Source of the DNA: JAJCYX01 sp965243825
Lineage (GTDB): Bacteria; Chloroflexota; Dehalococcoidia; Lucifugimonadales; Lucifugimonadaceae
Length of the DNA stretch: 64,000 bases
Reading direction: 5' to 3'
Assembly: GCA_965243825.1 (NCBI GenBank)
Contig: CBDEVT010000001.1
Location: 1,240,001-1,304,000 of the forward strand
A program made the translations under genes and the position numbers. The notes under the pieces were generated by a model. It worked only from the letters and a program-made list of their open reading frames with translations. It had not been told where the DNA came from and did no database searches. This document shows, one piece after another, positions 54,593-61,650 of the stretch; the stretch's first letter is position 1; each line of letters opens with the position of its first letter.

Positions 54593-55300
54593 CTAAGCCG
54601 ATGTTCGGGAGAACGGAATGATCTTCATGCCGATGTCCGGCTCGATATCGAAGGTGATGATGTTTCCTGTCGTCTTCGAAGCACCTCGAACCTTGGCGAC
54701 CTCGAGGATCTTCACCAGCTGATCACCGACCTCCTCTGTGCGGAGGGTCAGGTGGGCGTCGCACATCGACCGGAGCCTGGCGAGTGTGGTGTCATCAAAT
54801 GCATAGGTTGATGCCACGTTGATGATGGTCCTGTTCTCAGACACCAGCTCCTGGCAGTGCTCGAAGTAGGTAGCTGTCTCTTCCCAGGAACCCCGTGTCA
54901 CGAACGTGGTAAGTGAATCCACGACAACCAGATCAACTCCCTGGCCCTCTTTCGTCGACTTGACCACGGTGTTGAAAACCTGCTGCGGACTGAGCTTGCG
55001 GCGACCGACGGCGATCGGGAAGATTCGGAGCCGTCCCAGCAGCAGAAACTCCATGACGTCAAGATTCAAACTAGCCATCTGGCGCAGAAAGCTTTTTGTC
55101 GTGCTTTCAGTCGTGAACAGCACAGCGCTGAGACCGCCCTGCAATGAACCCCAGATCAACTGCTGAGACACGACAGACTTACCTGAGTCTGACTGGCCTT
55201 CGAGTAGCGTGAGAGAACCGAGAGGAATGCCTCCGCCAAGTTTCTTGTCCAGGTCGGGCTGACCAGTGGACACCGATGCTATGGATCCGGGTTCTGCCAT
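54593..55300 (-). CDS. arlH: Archaellum KaiC/RecA-like ATPase ArlH (FlaH)
   Basis: 235 residues; ATG with GGAG at six bases. RecA/KaiC core: Walker A EGQSDSGKSV (residues 34-43) and Walker B DLVVVDSLT. The C-terminal stretch KVRGASKTTGN and DIEPDIGMKIIPFSR is the hallmark of ArlH as opposed to other KaiC-like proteins. It forms a ring that binds ArlI and regulates the motor. Seen: motifs and gene order H-I-J as in Archaea. Confidence 0.95.
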   Translation of the reverse strand: MAEPGSIASVSTGQPDLDKKLGGGIPLGSLTLLEGQSDSGKSVVSQQLIWGSLQGGLSAVLFTTESTTKSFLRQMASLNLDVMEFLLLGRLRIFPIAVGRRKLSPQQVFNTVVKSTKEGQGVDLVVVDSLTTFVTRGSWEETATYFEHCQELVSENRTIINVASTYAFDDTTLARLRSMCDAHLTLRTEEVGDQLVKILEVAKVRGASKTTGNIITFDIEPDIGMKIIPFSRTSA

Positions 55301-55580
55301 CGTTGCTCCGAGCTGGTCTCGTTCACCGAGACCTGATCATCTGTGTGAATCAGTCCCATACCTCTCGCCGGGTGCGCGCGAGGGCCTGAGTTCAAATTGT
55401 GATTGGGAGCGGGCGCGGCCAAGAAGGGGAGATGTCAAGTTGGCCCTGAGTGTTCACCATTAGGCGGTAAAGGCAGCCGGACAGACGGTTCTGACGCGTC
55501 TCACGTCCCACTATTGGAACCCTGTTGGAAAAGAGAAGGCTGTTGGCCTGGATCTCGGTCGTCGCTAGCCGGTTATCGGC
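55301..55580 (-). promoter_or_regulatory. 280-bp leader between stator genes and arlH, with hairpin at 55315-55333
   Basis: Unusually long gap within the locus. I find no plausible protein in it. Just upstream of the arlH ribosome site is a perfect hairpin: GGTCTCG (55315-55321), 5-base loop, CGAGACC (55327-55333). It might hold a promoter, an RNA-processing site or translational control separating H-I-J from the upstream genes. Confidence 0.5.
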
Positions 55581-56114
55581 CTAGTTGGCAAACTGCGCCG
55601 AGACGGTAACGCCATTCTCTACCGCTAGAGTGATCGTGTTCGTGGTCGGAGTGGCGATCGACGGACTTAGCTCTACCCTGATGATGAACTCTTCGCCCGG
55701 GTCCACAATCCCGGGATTGAAAACCTCCGCAGTCAGCGTTCCGGCGTCTCGGTAGACACCTGTGACGGTCCATTCACCGGCTGCAGGCGAAGCGTTCGTG
55801 GTGTAGGTCAGGTACTGGACCTGGAGTCCGGCCCCTGCCGAGTCCTGGTAAGTGATCACCACATCCCAGTCTGCGTACTCACGAAACTGCGTCTGACCGA
55901 TGTTTCCGACTGACCAGTCAACGGTGGCTCCAGCGGAGATCACTGAAACGTTCAGCGAAGTTAGTTCCGTACGGGCGATCTCACCGTAGAGATCACTAGA
56001 CTCCTTGACCGTCTCTCCGATCTGCGCCTGGGGCCCGGTGAACCCGGTTACGAGGCCGGTCATCGCGGCCAGAATCACCATTACCGAGACCAGTGCTATT
56101 ACTAGACTGGACAC
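55581..56114 (-). CDS. ArlF/ArlG-like archaellum stator protein, copy 3
   Basis: 177 residues from a GTG with GAGG upstream. One N-terminal helix (LVIALVSVMVILAAMTGLV), then a beta-sandwich with WDVVITYQD, LQVQYLTYT, GEWTVTGVYRD and VDPGEEFIIRVELSP. The helix-plus-sandwich layout and position before arlH match ArlF/ArlG, which bind the S-layer or filament base in Archaea. Its ectodomain is clearly related to the neighbouring copy at 56238. Which of F or G it represents is uncertain. The GTG lies in one arm of a small inverted repeat (56112-56117 with 56134-56139). Confidence 0.78.
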   Translation of the reverse strand: MSSLVIALVSVMVILAAMTGLVTGFTGPQAQIGETVKESSDLYGEIARTELTSLNVSVISAGATVDWSVGNIGQTQFREYADWDVVITYQDSAGAGLQVQYLTYTTNASPAAGEWTVTGVYRDAGTLTAEVFNPGIVDPGEEFIIRVELSPSIATPTTNTITLAVENGVTVSAQFAN

Positions 56115-56237
56115 GGGAACGCCTCTTCGCTTGCCCGTGCTGGTGTGGTTCCGGTGTGATTAGCCTTTAGGGTCACGCCATACGTGATGGAAACGGGCTG
56201 GATCTGAGCCACATCAAATGTGTGCGCATGGTTGAGG

Positions 56238-56762
56238 TTAGCCATTGAAATGGACCGACTTTCGCGGGCCTTCAGGAGGCGAAACCGTGATCTGGTTTAC
56301 CGTAGCCGCACCAGGAGTGTTTGCCAGCCTGGCTCTGACAACCATCTCTTCGTTCGGATTGAGTACATCCGGTTCATAGACCTCAGTCGTCAGGGTCGAT
56401 TGATCGAGATAGATCTGCTGCACCGTCCAGGACCCTGTGGACAGAGTTTCCGCGTAGCTCAAGTACTCAATGTGAGATGTGCCGCCACCGTCGTCATAAC
56501 GAACGATCACCACCCACTCCGAAAGCGTGGGTTCCGCATACTTGAGCCGTCCTGAGTTGCTGATGACTACATCAACGTCGGTACCGGTAGAGCTGGCAGA
56601 GGTTGGCTCGATATTGCTATCGACAATCCGCTCAGCCTCGCTCCAGGACGCGCGCAGAGAATCGGCACTGCTCGCACTGATCCCGGTGAGATCACCGATC
56701 GCGGTGAAAGATGCGCCGATAACGACTGCGAAGGCTATGAGTGCAACGGCTGCCGTTCCCAA
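56238..56762 (-). CDS. ArlF/ArlG-like archaellum stator protein, copy 2
   Basis: 174 residues from a TTG with AGGAG nine bases upstream. N-terminal MGTAAVALIAFAVVIGAS helix resembles archaeal ArlF starts, followed by a short coiled helix and a beta domain with EWVVIVRYDD, GSWTVQQIYLD, TLTTEVYEPDVLNPNEE. Shares these strand motifs with the next gene, so they are paralogs. Placed outside the membrane. Assignment to F versus G is tentative. Confidence 0.77.
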   Translation of the reverse strand: MGTAAVALIAFAVVIGASFTAIGDLTGISASSADSLRASWSEAERIVDSNIEPTSASSTGTDVDVVISNSGRLKYAEPTLSEWVVIVRYDDGGGTSHIEYLSYAETLSTGSWTVQQIYLDQSTLTTEVYEPDVLNPNEEMVVRARLANTPGAATVNQITVSPPEGPRKSVHFNG

Positions 56763-56826
56763 CTCAGATAACTCCTGTCCAGGGAGCCGCTATCCCGGGT
56801 GGTCGAGGCCTGCGGCCGCACACCTG

Positions 56827-57357
56827 TTACATCGAGAAAAATGTTTCGGTAGCGACGCCGTTAGGCGTAACGACTCGAACGAAATATGTACCCTGCGGTT
56901 TGGTGCATGCGCCCGGGCATCCATCGTCGAACCGAACCTCGAACCGTACGGTGTCGGCGACCTCCCAATCACCCCCACCTTCGACGGCGAATGTCCAGTT
57001 CGGGTAGGTGCTCGGTGAGTCGTCCGTGTGAGGGATCCGGGTAACACTGCCCGGCTGCCCGAAGAACACATCAGCCTCGGCAACAGCTGGGACTGTCACG
57101 TCACCAACATTCTTAACCCAGACATAGAAATCAAATAGAGAGTTCGAGTTCGTGTCGACAAACGAGCCGCCAGAGTCCAACTCACCAACGGACTGCACAA
57201 CGTTCACGTTCGTGCGAATGCGTTCATCGACAGTGGAACTGGCTGTTGTGAGTGCGCTGGAACTGCGAGTGACGGCAGGGAATACGGCGTTCATGACAGC
57301 GATCGCGGCGATTACACCTGCGATCGTCAGCAACATCGTTGTTATTGCCTTGTCTAT
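56827..57357 (-). CDS. ArlF/ArlG-like archaellum stator protein, copy 1 (probable AUA start)
   Basis: 176 residues if initiated at ATA (57357-57355), which has GGAG seven bases upstream and gives the archaeal-looking start (M)DKAITTMLLTIAGVIA. The first ATG is at 57336 and would remove DKAITT; no ATG, GTG or TTG lies in frame between it and the upstream in-frame TAG. After the helix (to FPAV) comes a beta domain with DFYVWVKNVGD, TFAVEGGGDWEVADTVRFEV and a CPGAC disulfide-like pair. Distinct from the two copies downstream. Confidence 0.72.
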   Translation of the reverse strand: MDKAITTMLLTIAGVIAAIAVMNAVFPAVTRSSSALTTASSTVDERIRTNVNVVQSVGELDSGGSFVDTNSNSLFDFYVWVKNVGDVTVPAVAEADVFFGQPGSVTRIPHTDDSPSTYPNWTFAVEGGGDWEVADTVRFEVRFDDGCPGACTKPQGTYFVRVVTPNGVATETFFSM

Positions 57358-57437
57358 GACACAACTCCATGGCCGGCTCTCGCTCAGGGCGAGTTCGCCT
57401 GGCTAGTTCACACTGCCGGGATTCTTCTTGCTGACGA

Positions 57438-58385
57438 TCAGGCCGCCAGGTGGTCCAGCGGGTCTTCATCCATCTCGAGCAGCAGACCGAGGAGCCGGTT
57501 GCTTTCTCGGTTCTCCTCGGAATTAATGACACCATCCATGCGGACCATCGCCGTCACCACGTCTCGCACCGGGATGCCGTCAGCATCCTCGTCTCCGAGA
57601 GCGCTCAGGGTACGAACCACGTTTTTCATCTGAGGAGTGATCCGACCTGCCATCTCGTAGGCGTCGAGAAGAATATCCAGACGGTTGGCGCCGATGCGTT
57701 CGCGTGTGACCGCTGTCCAACGCACAAGGCTGGCCATCGTTAGCAGATCGACGTTAGCCGCCAGAGCCGCGCCAATAGCGTCAGCAACACCGTCGCCAGA
57801 CGAACGAGGCTCTTCTACCAGTTCGTCCGTCATTTCATCTTCTGGGAGCATGGGCTCCATCTCGTCCTCTTCTTCGATATCGGCTTCGAGTTCAGGACTC
57901 TCTTCGTCAGAATCTTCATCAAGCTCGAAGGCTTCTTCACCTTCGTCTACGTCGTCTTCAGGCTCCCCACCGAGCAGATCGGCAAGTCCAGCAGCACCAC
58001 CGCCACCACCTAGACCATCATCAATAATCTCGTCACCGGGTATATCTTCGATCTCTTCACCCAGAGTGCCATCGTCTTCCATCAGGGTCTCGTCAAGCCC
58101 ATCATCGATCGACTCGACGTCCTCTTCGATGTCTGCTCCATCACCCTCACCGATGGCATCGTCTCCGCCAGATCCATCGCCACCGCCGTCACCACCAACG
58201 TCTTCGATGCTCATAGAGTCTTCGTCATCGAGCGTTTCTGGCACGACGTTATTGAACGGGTTAGTCACATCAAGGATGTGTTCCCGTATATCCAACAGAG
58301 TCTGTTGGATTTGATTCTTTATGAGGTTTAGCTCGTCTTCAGCGGACTTGAGTCCTGCTTTCAGACGGGCGTCTTCGCCAGCCAA
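57438..58385 (-). CDS. Acidic ArlC/D/E-like archaellum adaptor protein
   Basis: 315 residues from a TTG, with GAGG about 11 bases upstream. N-terminal coiled helix with LDIREHILDVTNPFNN; an NPF after a helix is typical of archaeal ArlC/D. A 150-residue Asp/Glu/Gly-rich linker follows. The C-terminal domain has LVRWTAVTRERIGANRLDILLDAYE (as a pattern: RW, RxGxxxLxxLLDxY) and GRITPQMKNVV, like the ArlD/E C-terminal domain. In Archaea these proteins link the motor to the chemotaxis adaptor. Here C, D and E seem merged. Confidence 0.78.
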   Translation of the reverse strand: MAGEDARLKAGLKSAEDELNLIKNQIQQTLLDIREHILDVTNPFNNVVPETLDDEDSMSIEDVGGDGGGDGSGGDDAIGEGDGADIEEDVESIDDGLDETLMEDDGTLGEEIEDIPGDEIIDDGLGGGGGAAGLADLLGGEPEDDVDEGEEAFELDEDSDEESPELEADIEEEDEMEPMLPEDEMTDELVEEPRSSGDGVADAIGAALAANVDLLTMASLVRWTAVTRERIGANRLDILLDAYEMAGRITPQMKNVVRTLSALGDEDADGIPVRDVVTAMVRMDGVINSEENRESNRLLGLLLEMDEDPLDHLAA

Positions 58386-58398
58386 AATTCAGTGGACC

Positions 58399-58533
58399 TC
58401 ACTGGTTGCCTTGCTGCTGTGCAAACAGCCGCGAGCGGATGTCTGCGAGCATCGGGAAAACGGTTTCCCGAAGCGCTTTCAATTCTTCCTGAACAGCCTG
58501 GAGTCTTTCTTCCAGGCTCTTGTCATCAGCCAC
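58399..58533 (-). CDS. 44-residue coiled-coil protein, short ORF
   Basis: Found by reading the gap between the last archaellin and the ArlC/D/E-like gene. GTG at 58533 with GGAGG six bases upstream; stop TGA at 58399-58401, 13 bp before the next gene. The sequence has SLEERLQAVQEELKALRETV, a clear heptad pattern, then FPMLADIRSRL. The N-terminal half of the next protein is also a helix, so the two could pair. It may be an ArlC fragment or a novel component. Confidence 0.72.
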   Translation of the reverse strand: MADDKSLEERLQAVQEELKALRETVFPMLADIRSRLFAQQQGNQ

Positions 58534-58646
58534 AGCTGCCTCCGTACGCCATGGGGTCCACTACCAGCAGTCTGGAAGTGGGCTCTAGGAGCCGTGTGAG
58601 GGCAACGGGTTGGAATTCTTTGGTTATCTTGCTCACCGTAGATCAG

Positions 58647-59369
58647 TTACCTCAGATCCATCACGGGGTCGAGCTTCACCGGTACGGTTCGCTGGAGAGT
58701 CACATTTGCACCGATGTTCGGCCTGATCTCCAGTGTGAATATGTCGTTAGGGGTCAGCAGTGTCCCGCCAGTAGCAAGAATTCCGTGTGCCCCGTTCGCG
58801 TCAGGTGACCAGCCGACTACAGCGTTCGCGTCGTCCACGTCGGCTACTGAGAAGTCCCGCGTGAGTAGCCAGACGGTGATTTCGGCCTTCTCGCCGGTCT
58901 CAAGCAGGTTGTCGCTGTTGTCCTCGCCTATGAAATCGACGGTCCAGGGCACGTCATTTAGAGATTGATTCTCATCTGTGTAGGAGATTACGGTGCGATA
59001 TTCAGCGTTGCTGACGATCTCGGGGTCTGTACCTGAATCATCGGCCGTGTACGGAGGTGTCAGATCTATCGATTGCCCTGAGACGGACGGAGCAACGATG
59101 AAGGAGACCTTGTAGATCGTCGCGGTCGCGCCTGCCCCATTAGAACCGCGGAACGCGACTACTCCACCGCGCGGCTCTAACGAAGCCCTGGCGGCTTGCA
59201 GACCGGCGAATATGGTGTCCTTTGATCGCTCTGCCGAGAACACACCGGTGGATAGTACGGTGAATGCGAATACGCTGGCGACTACAACGAAAGCGATGAG
59301 GATGATCGCGGTCTCGATACCCGTGATTCCCTTCGCTTTGCCGTTCGTTTCACTCCGGTTGACTGTCAT
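58647..59369 (-). CDS. arlB: Archaellin (filament subunit), copy 4
   Basis: 240 residues; ATG with GGAG nine bases upstream. Class III signal peptide: a short polar leader ending in AKG, then ITGIETAIILIAFVVVA. Cleavage after KG is expected from an ArlK/PibD-type peptidase. The conserved GVFSAERSKDT follows, then a beta-rich outer domain with DLTPPYTADDSG, and the C-terminal DPVMDLR. No terminator follows, so transcription can run on into the rest of the locus. Confidence 0.93.
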   Translation of the reverse strand: MTVNRSETNGKAKGITGIETAIILIAFVVVASVFAFTVLSTGVFSAERSKDTIFAGLQAARASLEPRGGVVAFRGSNGAGATATIYKVSFIVAPSVSGQSIDLTPPYTADDSGTDPEIVSNAEYRTVISYTDENQSLNDVPWTVDFIGEDNSDNLLETGEKAEITVWLLTRDFSVADVDDANAVVGWSPDANGAHGILATGGTLLTPNDIFTLEIRPNIGANVTLQRTVPVKLDPVMDLR

Positions 59370-59576
59370 TCAGTCTGTCTCCAACTTGAACCCTGAAATC
59401 GAAAACCGTCACCTGTCATTCCCATGCTTTTGGAGCTGTCTCCGGCCAGAAACATCCTGCCGCACGCGTATGCAGGTAACTAGAAAGGTACTTCCCGGCG
59501 CAGGTGGCCGTGTTTGTGGTCACACCACCTGCATATGCAGTGGGTACACCCAACCTTCCGCACACGCTCATCACAT
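59370..59576 (-). promoter_or_regulatory. Leader of archaellin copy 4
   Basis: About 207 bp between the preceding terminator and the ATG. It contains a 12-bp palindrome CTGCATATGCAG (59529-59540) and a larger inverted repeat, CAGGTGG (59501-59507) with CCACCTG (59525-59531). Probably carries its own promoter, but no boxes are obvious. Confidence 0.5.
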
Positions 59577-59609
59577 GAAAAAGCCACCAGGCATTCACCC
59601 GGTGGCTTT
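59577..59609 (-). terminator. Intrinsic terminator after archaellin copy 3
   Basis: AAAGCCACC (59580-59588) pairs with GGTGGCTTT (59601-59609), 12-base loop, with a T-run on the minus strand (A-run 59578-59582). It lies 32 bp past the archaellin stop. Confidence 0.85.
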
Positions 59610-59640
59610 CCGTCCCTCGACAAATCGGCAACCAGGACAG

Positions 59641-60363
59641 CTACCGAAGGTCCATCACGACATCGAATTTTGATGGGAGAGTTCGCTCCAGTGTCATCAC
59701 CGATCCTGCGTTTGGCTTTATCTCTAACGTGAACATGTCGTTCGGAGTCAGAAGTGTGCCCCCTGTCTCTAGAATCCCGTGGGCGCCGTTAGTGTCAGGG
59801 GAGGTGTACTCAAGCACGGCATCCGTATCGGTCACGGTAGCGACGCTGAAATCACGCTGAAGCAGCCAGACTGTGATCTCCGCCTTTTCACCTGCTTCCA
59901 GCAGATTGTCTCCAGAATCCTCACCAACGAAGTCCACTGTCCAGGGAACGTCCGCTATGAACTGATTTGCGTCTGCATAAGAGATGATCGTTCGATACTC
60001 GGCATTTGGAACGATCTCCGGATCAGTTCCAGAGTCATCCGCCGTGTATGGCGGTGTCAGATCAATTGATTCACCTGCGACCGCCGGAGCGACGATGAAG
60101 ATCACTTTCCATATCGTCTGTGTGGTACCGCCAGCTCCTCCGGAATAACTGATCATTGCGCCGCGTGGTTCGATCGAACTGCGCGCTTCTTGCAAGCCAG
60201 AGTAGATGGTGTCTTTGGACCGTTCGGCTGAGAACACGCCGGTAGAAAGAACTGTGAAAGCGAATACGGTTGCGACCACGACGAATGCGATCAGGATGAT
60301 CGCGGTCTCAAGCCCGGTAATTCCCTTTGCCCTGAGCGACATAACGTTGTTAAGCCAACGCAT
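59641..60363 (-). CDS. arlB: Archaellin (filament subunit), copy 3
   Basis: 240 residues from the ATG at 60363, with AGGAG eight bases upstream; the frame is open for 19 more codons. Leader ends SLRAKG, then ITGLETAIILIAFVVVA. Conserved GVFSAERSKDTIYSGL, DLTPPYTADDSGTD and a C-terminal DVVMDLR. Closest in sequence to copy 2. Confidence 0.94.
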   Translation of the reverse strand: MRWLNNVMSLRAKGITGLETAIILIAFVVVATVFAFTVLSTGVFSAERSKDTIYSGLQEARSSIEPRGAMISYSGGAGGTTQTIWKVIFIVAPAVAGESIDLTPPYTADDSGTDPEIVPNAEYRTIISYADANQFIADVPWTVDFVGEDSGDNLLEAGEKAEITVWLLQRDFSVATVTDTDAVLEYTSPDTNGAHGILETGGTLLTPNDMFTLEIKPNAGSVMTLERTLPSKFDVVMDLR

Positions 60364-60436
60364 TGGACCGTCTCCTTTTAGGTCGTGATCGAGTCGTGCA
60401 TCCGACCCATGAATCAACAACCTCCATCCGAATCCG

Positions 60437-60456
60437 TAGACGAATTGATTCGTCTA
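60437..60456. repeat. 20-bp palindrome in the leader of archaellin copy 3
   Basis: TAGACGAAT, two bases, ATTCGTCTA: perfect 9-bp arms, 74 bp before the start codon. Compact dyad symmetry suits a regulator binding site, or an RNA hairpin in the leader. Confidence 0.65.
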
Positions 60457-60486
60457 AACCGCATCCGGGGACTATTCCCTGAATTG

Positions 60487-60507
60487 AAAATTAGCCAAAA
60501 GGGTCAC
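60487..60507 (-). promoter_or_regulatory. Conserved leader element upstream of archaellin copy 3
   Basis: On plus it reads AAAATTAGCCAAA followed by AGGGTCAC. The same element, with one A fewer and one extra C, occurs at 61494-61514 before copy 2, at nearly the same distance from the start codon (123 versus 127 bp). It may be part of a promoter or an activator site. Confidence 0.6.
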
Positions 60508-60582
60508 AATGGCTACTCAGGCCTTCACCATGCCTGCGACGTGCCTGCTTCCATCTCGTCTGTGGGAAGTCCACAAATGAAA

Positions 60583-60610
60583 ACAGCCACCGGCCGGGGC
60601 CGGTGGCTGT
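60583..60610 (-). terminator. Intrinsic terminator after archaellin copy 2
   Basis: A perfect 12-bp stem, ACAGCCACCGGC (60583-60594) with its complement at 60599-60610, and a 4-base loop. The minus-strand exit is TTTCATTTG; the plus-strand side has CTTTTT, so it can stop both directions. Confidence 0.88.
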
Positions 60611-60643
60611 CTTTTTGCAGTCTTGTCTGGTGTCAGACGACTG

Positions 60644-61366
60644 TTAGCGGAGGTCCATGATCGTGTCCAGCCTCGGCGGAAGCGTCCGCTGGAGAGTCAT
60701 AACAGAACCCGCATTTGGCTTAACTTCAAGTGTGAACTTGTCGTTCGGCGTCAGAAGCGTGCCACCTGTCTCCAGGATTCCGTGCGCACCTGTCGTCGGG
60801 TTTGCGGTCCACTCTGTAACAGCGTCAGCATCGCTCACAGTCGCGACGGAGAAGTCACGCTGAAGCAGCCACACTGTGATTTCAGCCTTCTCACCAGCTT
60901 CGAGCAGGTTGTCACCTGACTCTTCACCGATGAAGTCCACGGTCCAGGGTACGTCCGGGAGGAACTGGTTCTGGTCCGTGTACGAGATGATCGTTCGGTA
61001 TTCGGCCGAGGTGTCGATCACCGGGTCGATTCCTGAGTCGTCAGCTGTAGCAGGAGGTGTCAGGTCGATCGCCTCACCGGCAACTGCCGGGGCAACGATA
61101 AAGCTAACCTTGAAAACCGTCTCTACTGCAGAACCGGCACCACCGGTGTATGCGATCAGGGCGCCCTTGGGCTCAAGCGAGCTGCGTGCCTCCTGCAGAC
61201 CTGCATAGATGGTGTCCTTTGACCTTTCGGCCGAGAACACACCTGTCGACAGGACTGTGAAGGCAAACACCGAGGCCACAACCACGAAAGCGATCAGGAT
61301 GATCGCGGTCTCAAGACCGGTGATTCCCTTCTCGCTACGCAGCAGGCCGTAGCTGTGCTTACGCAT
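60644..61366 (-). CDS. arlB: Archaellin (filament subunit), copy 2
   Basis: 240 residues from the ATG at 61366, with GAGGAG eight bases upstream; the longer open frame adds 12 codons. Leader ends LRSEKG, then ITGLETAIILIAFVVVA. GVFSAERSKDTIYAGL follows, and the C terminus is DTIMDLR. Very similar to copy 3 throughout, pointing to a recent duplication. Confidence 0.94.
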   Translation of the reverse strand: MRKHSYGLLRSEKGITGLETAIILIAFVVVASVFAFTVLSTGVFSAERSKDTIYAGLQEARSSLEPKGALIAYTGGAGSAVETVFKVSFIVAPAVAGEAIDLTPPATADDSGIDPVIDTSAEYRTIISYTDQNQFLPDVPWTVDFIGEESGDNLLEAGEKAEITVWLLQRDFSVATVSDADAVTEWTANPTTGAHGILETGGTLLTPNDKFTLEVKPNAGSVMTLQRTLPPRLDTIMDLR

Positions 61367-61493
61367 CAAATTGTCTCCTCTAACACTAGGCTGCTCACCC
61401 ACTCAGGCGAGTCTGCCAACTTCGGTCAGTCCACCAGTCCGGGTAAGACGCCCGGAGGTGTCTTCACCGGCAGACTGCAAACCGGTCAATCTC

Positions 61494-61514
61494 AAAATTA
61501 GCCAAAGGGCTCAC
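61494..61514 (-). promoter_or_regulatory. Conserved leader element upstream of archaellin copy 2
   Basis: Reads AAAATTAGCCAAA then GGGCTCAC on plus, matching the element at 60487-60507. It lies 127 bp upstream of the ATG. The flanking leader sequences differ more than this element does, so it is not just general similarity from gene duplication. Confidence 0.6.
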
Positions 61515-61588
61515 TGGTTGAATTCAGGTCGGCACCACGTGTGGGGGAGGGTTTCCCACACGTGTGATTCCGCCATTCCCGCAAAAGA

Positions 61589-61621
61589 AAACGGCCACCG
61601 TGTCCAGCACGGTGGCCGTTT
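61589..61621 (-). terminator. Intrinsic terminator after archaellin copy 1
   Basis: A perfect 14-bp stem, AAACGGCCACCGTG (61589-61602) with its complement at 61608-61621, and a 5-base loop. The minus-strand exit is TCTTTTG. It lies 30 bp past the archaellin stop. Confidence 0.9.
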
Positions 61622-61650
61622 GAAGGCATGGTTCGGCGATGGATCGATAA

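Noticed and set aside
57685..58314. Long plus-strand open frame of 209 residues, almost all Ser and Pro
   Set aside because: It is the complement of the Asp/Glu-rich linker of the ArlC/D/E-like gene; the composition is a mirror of those codons.
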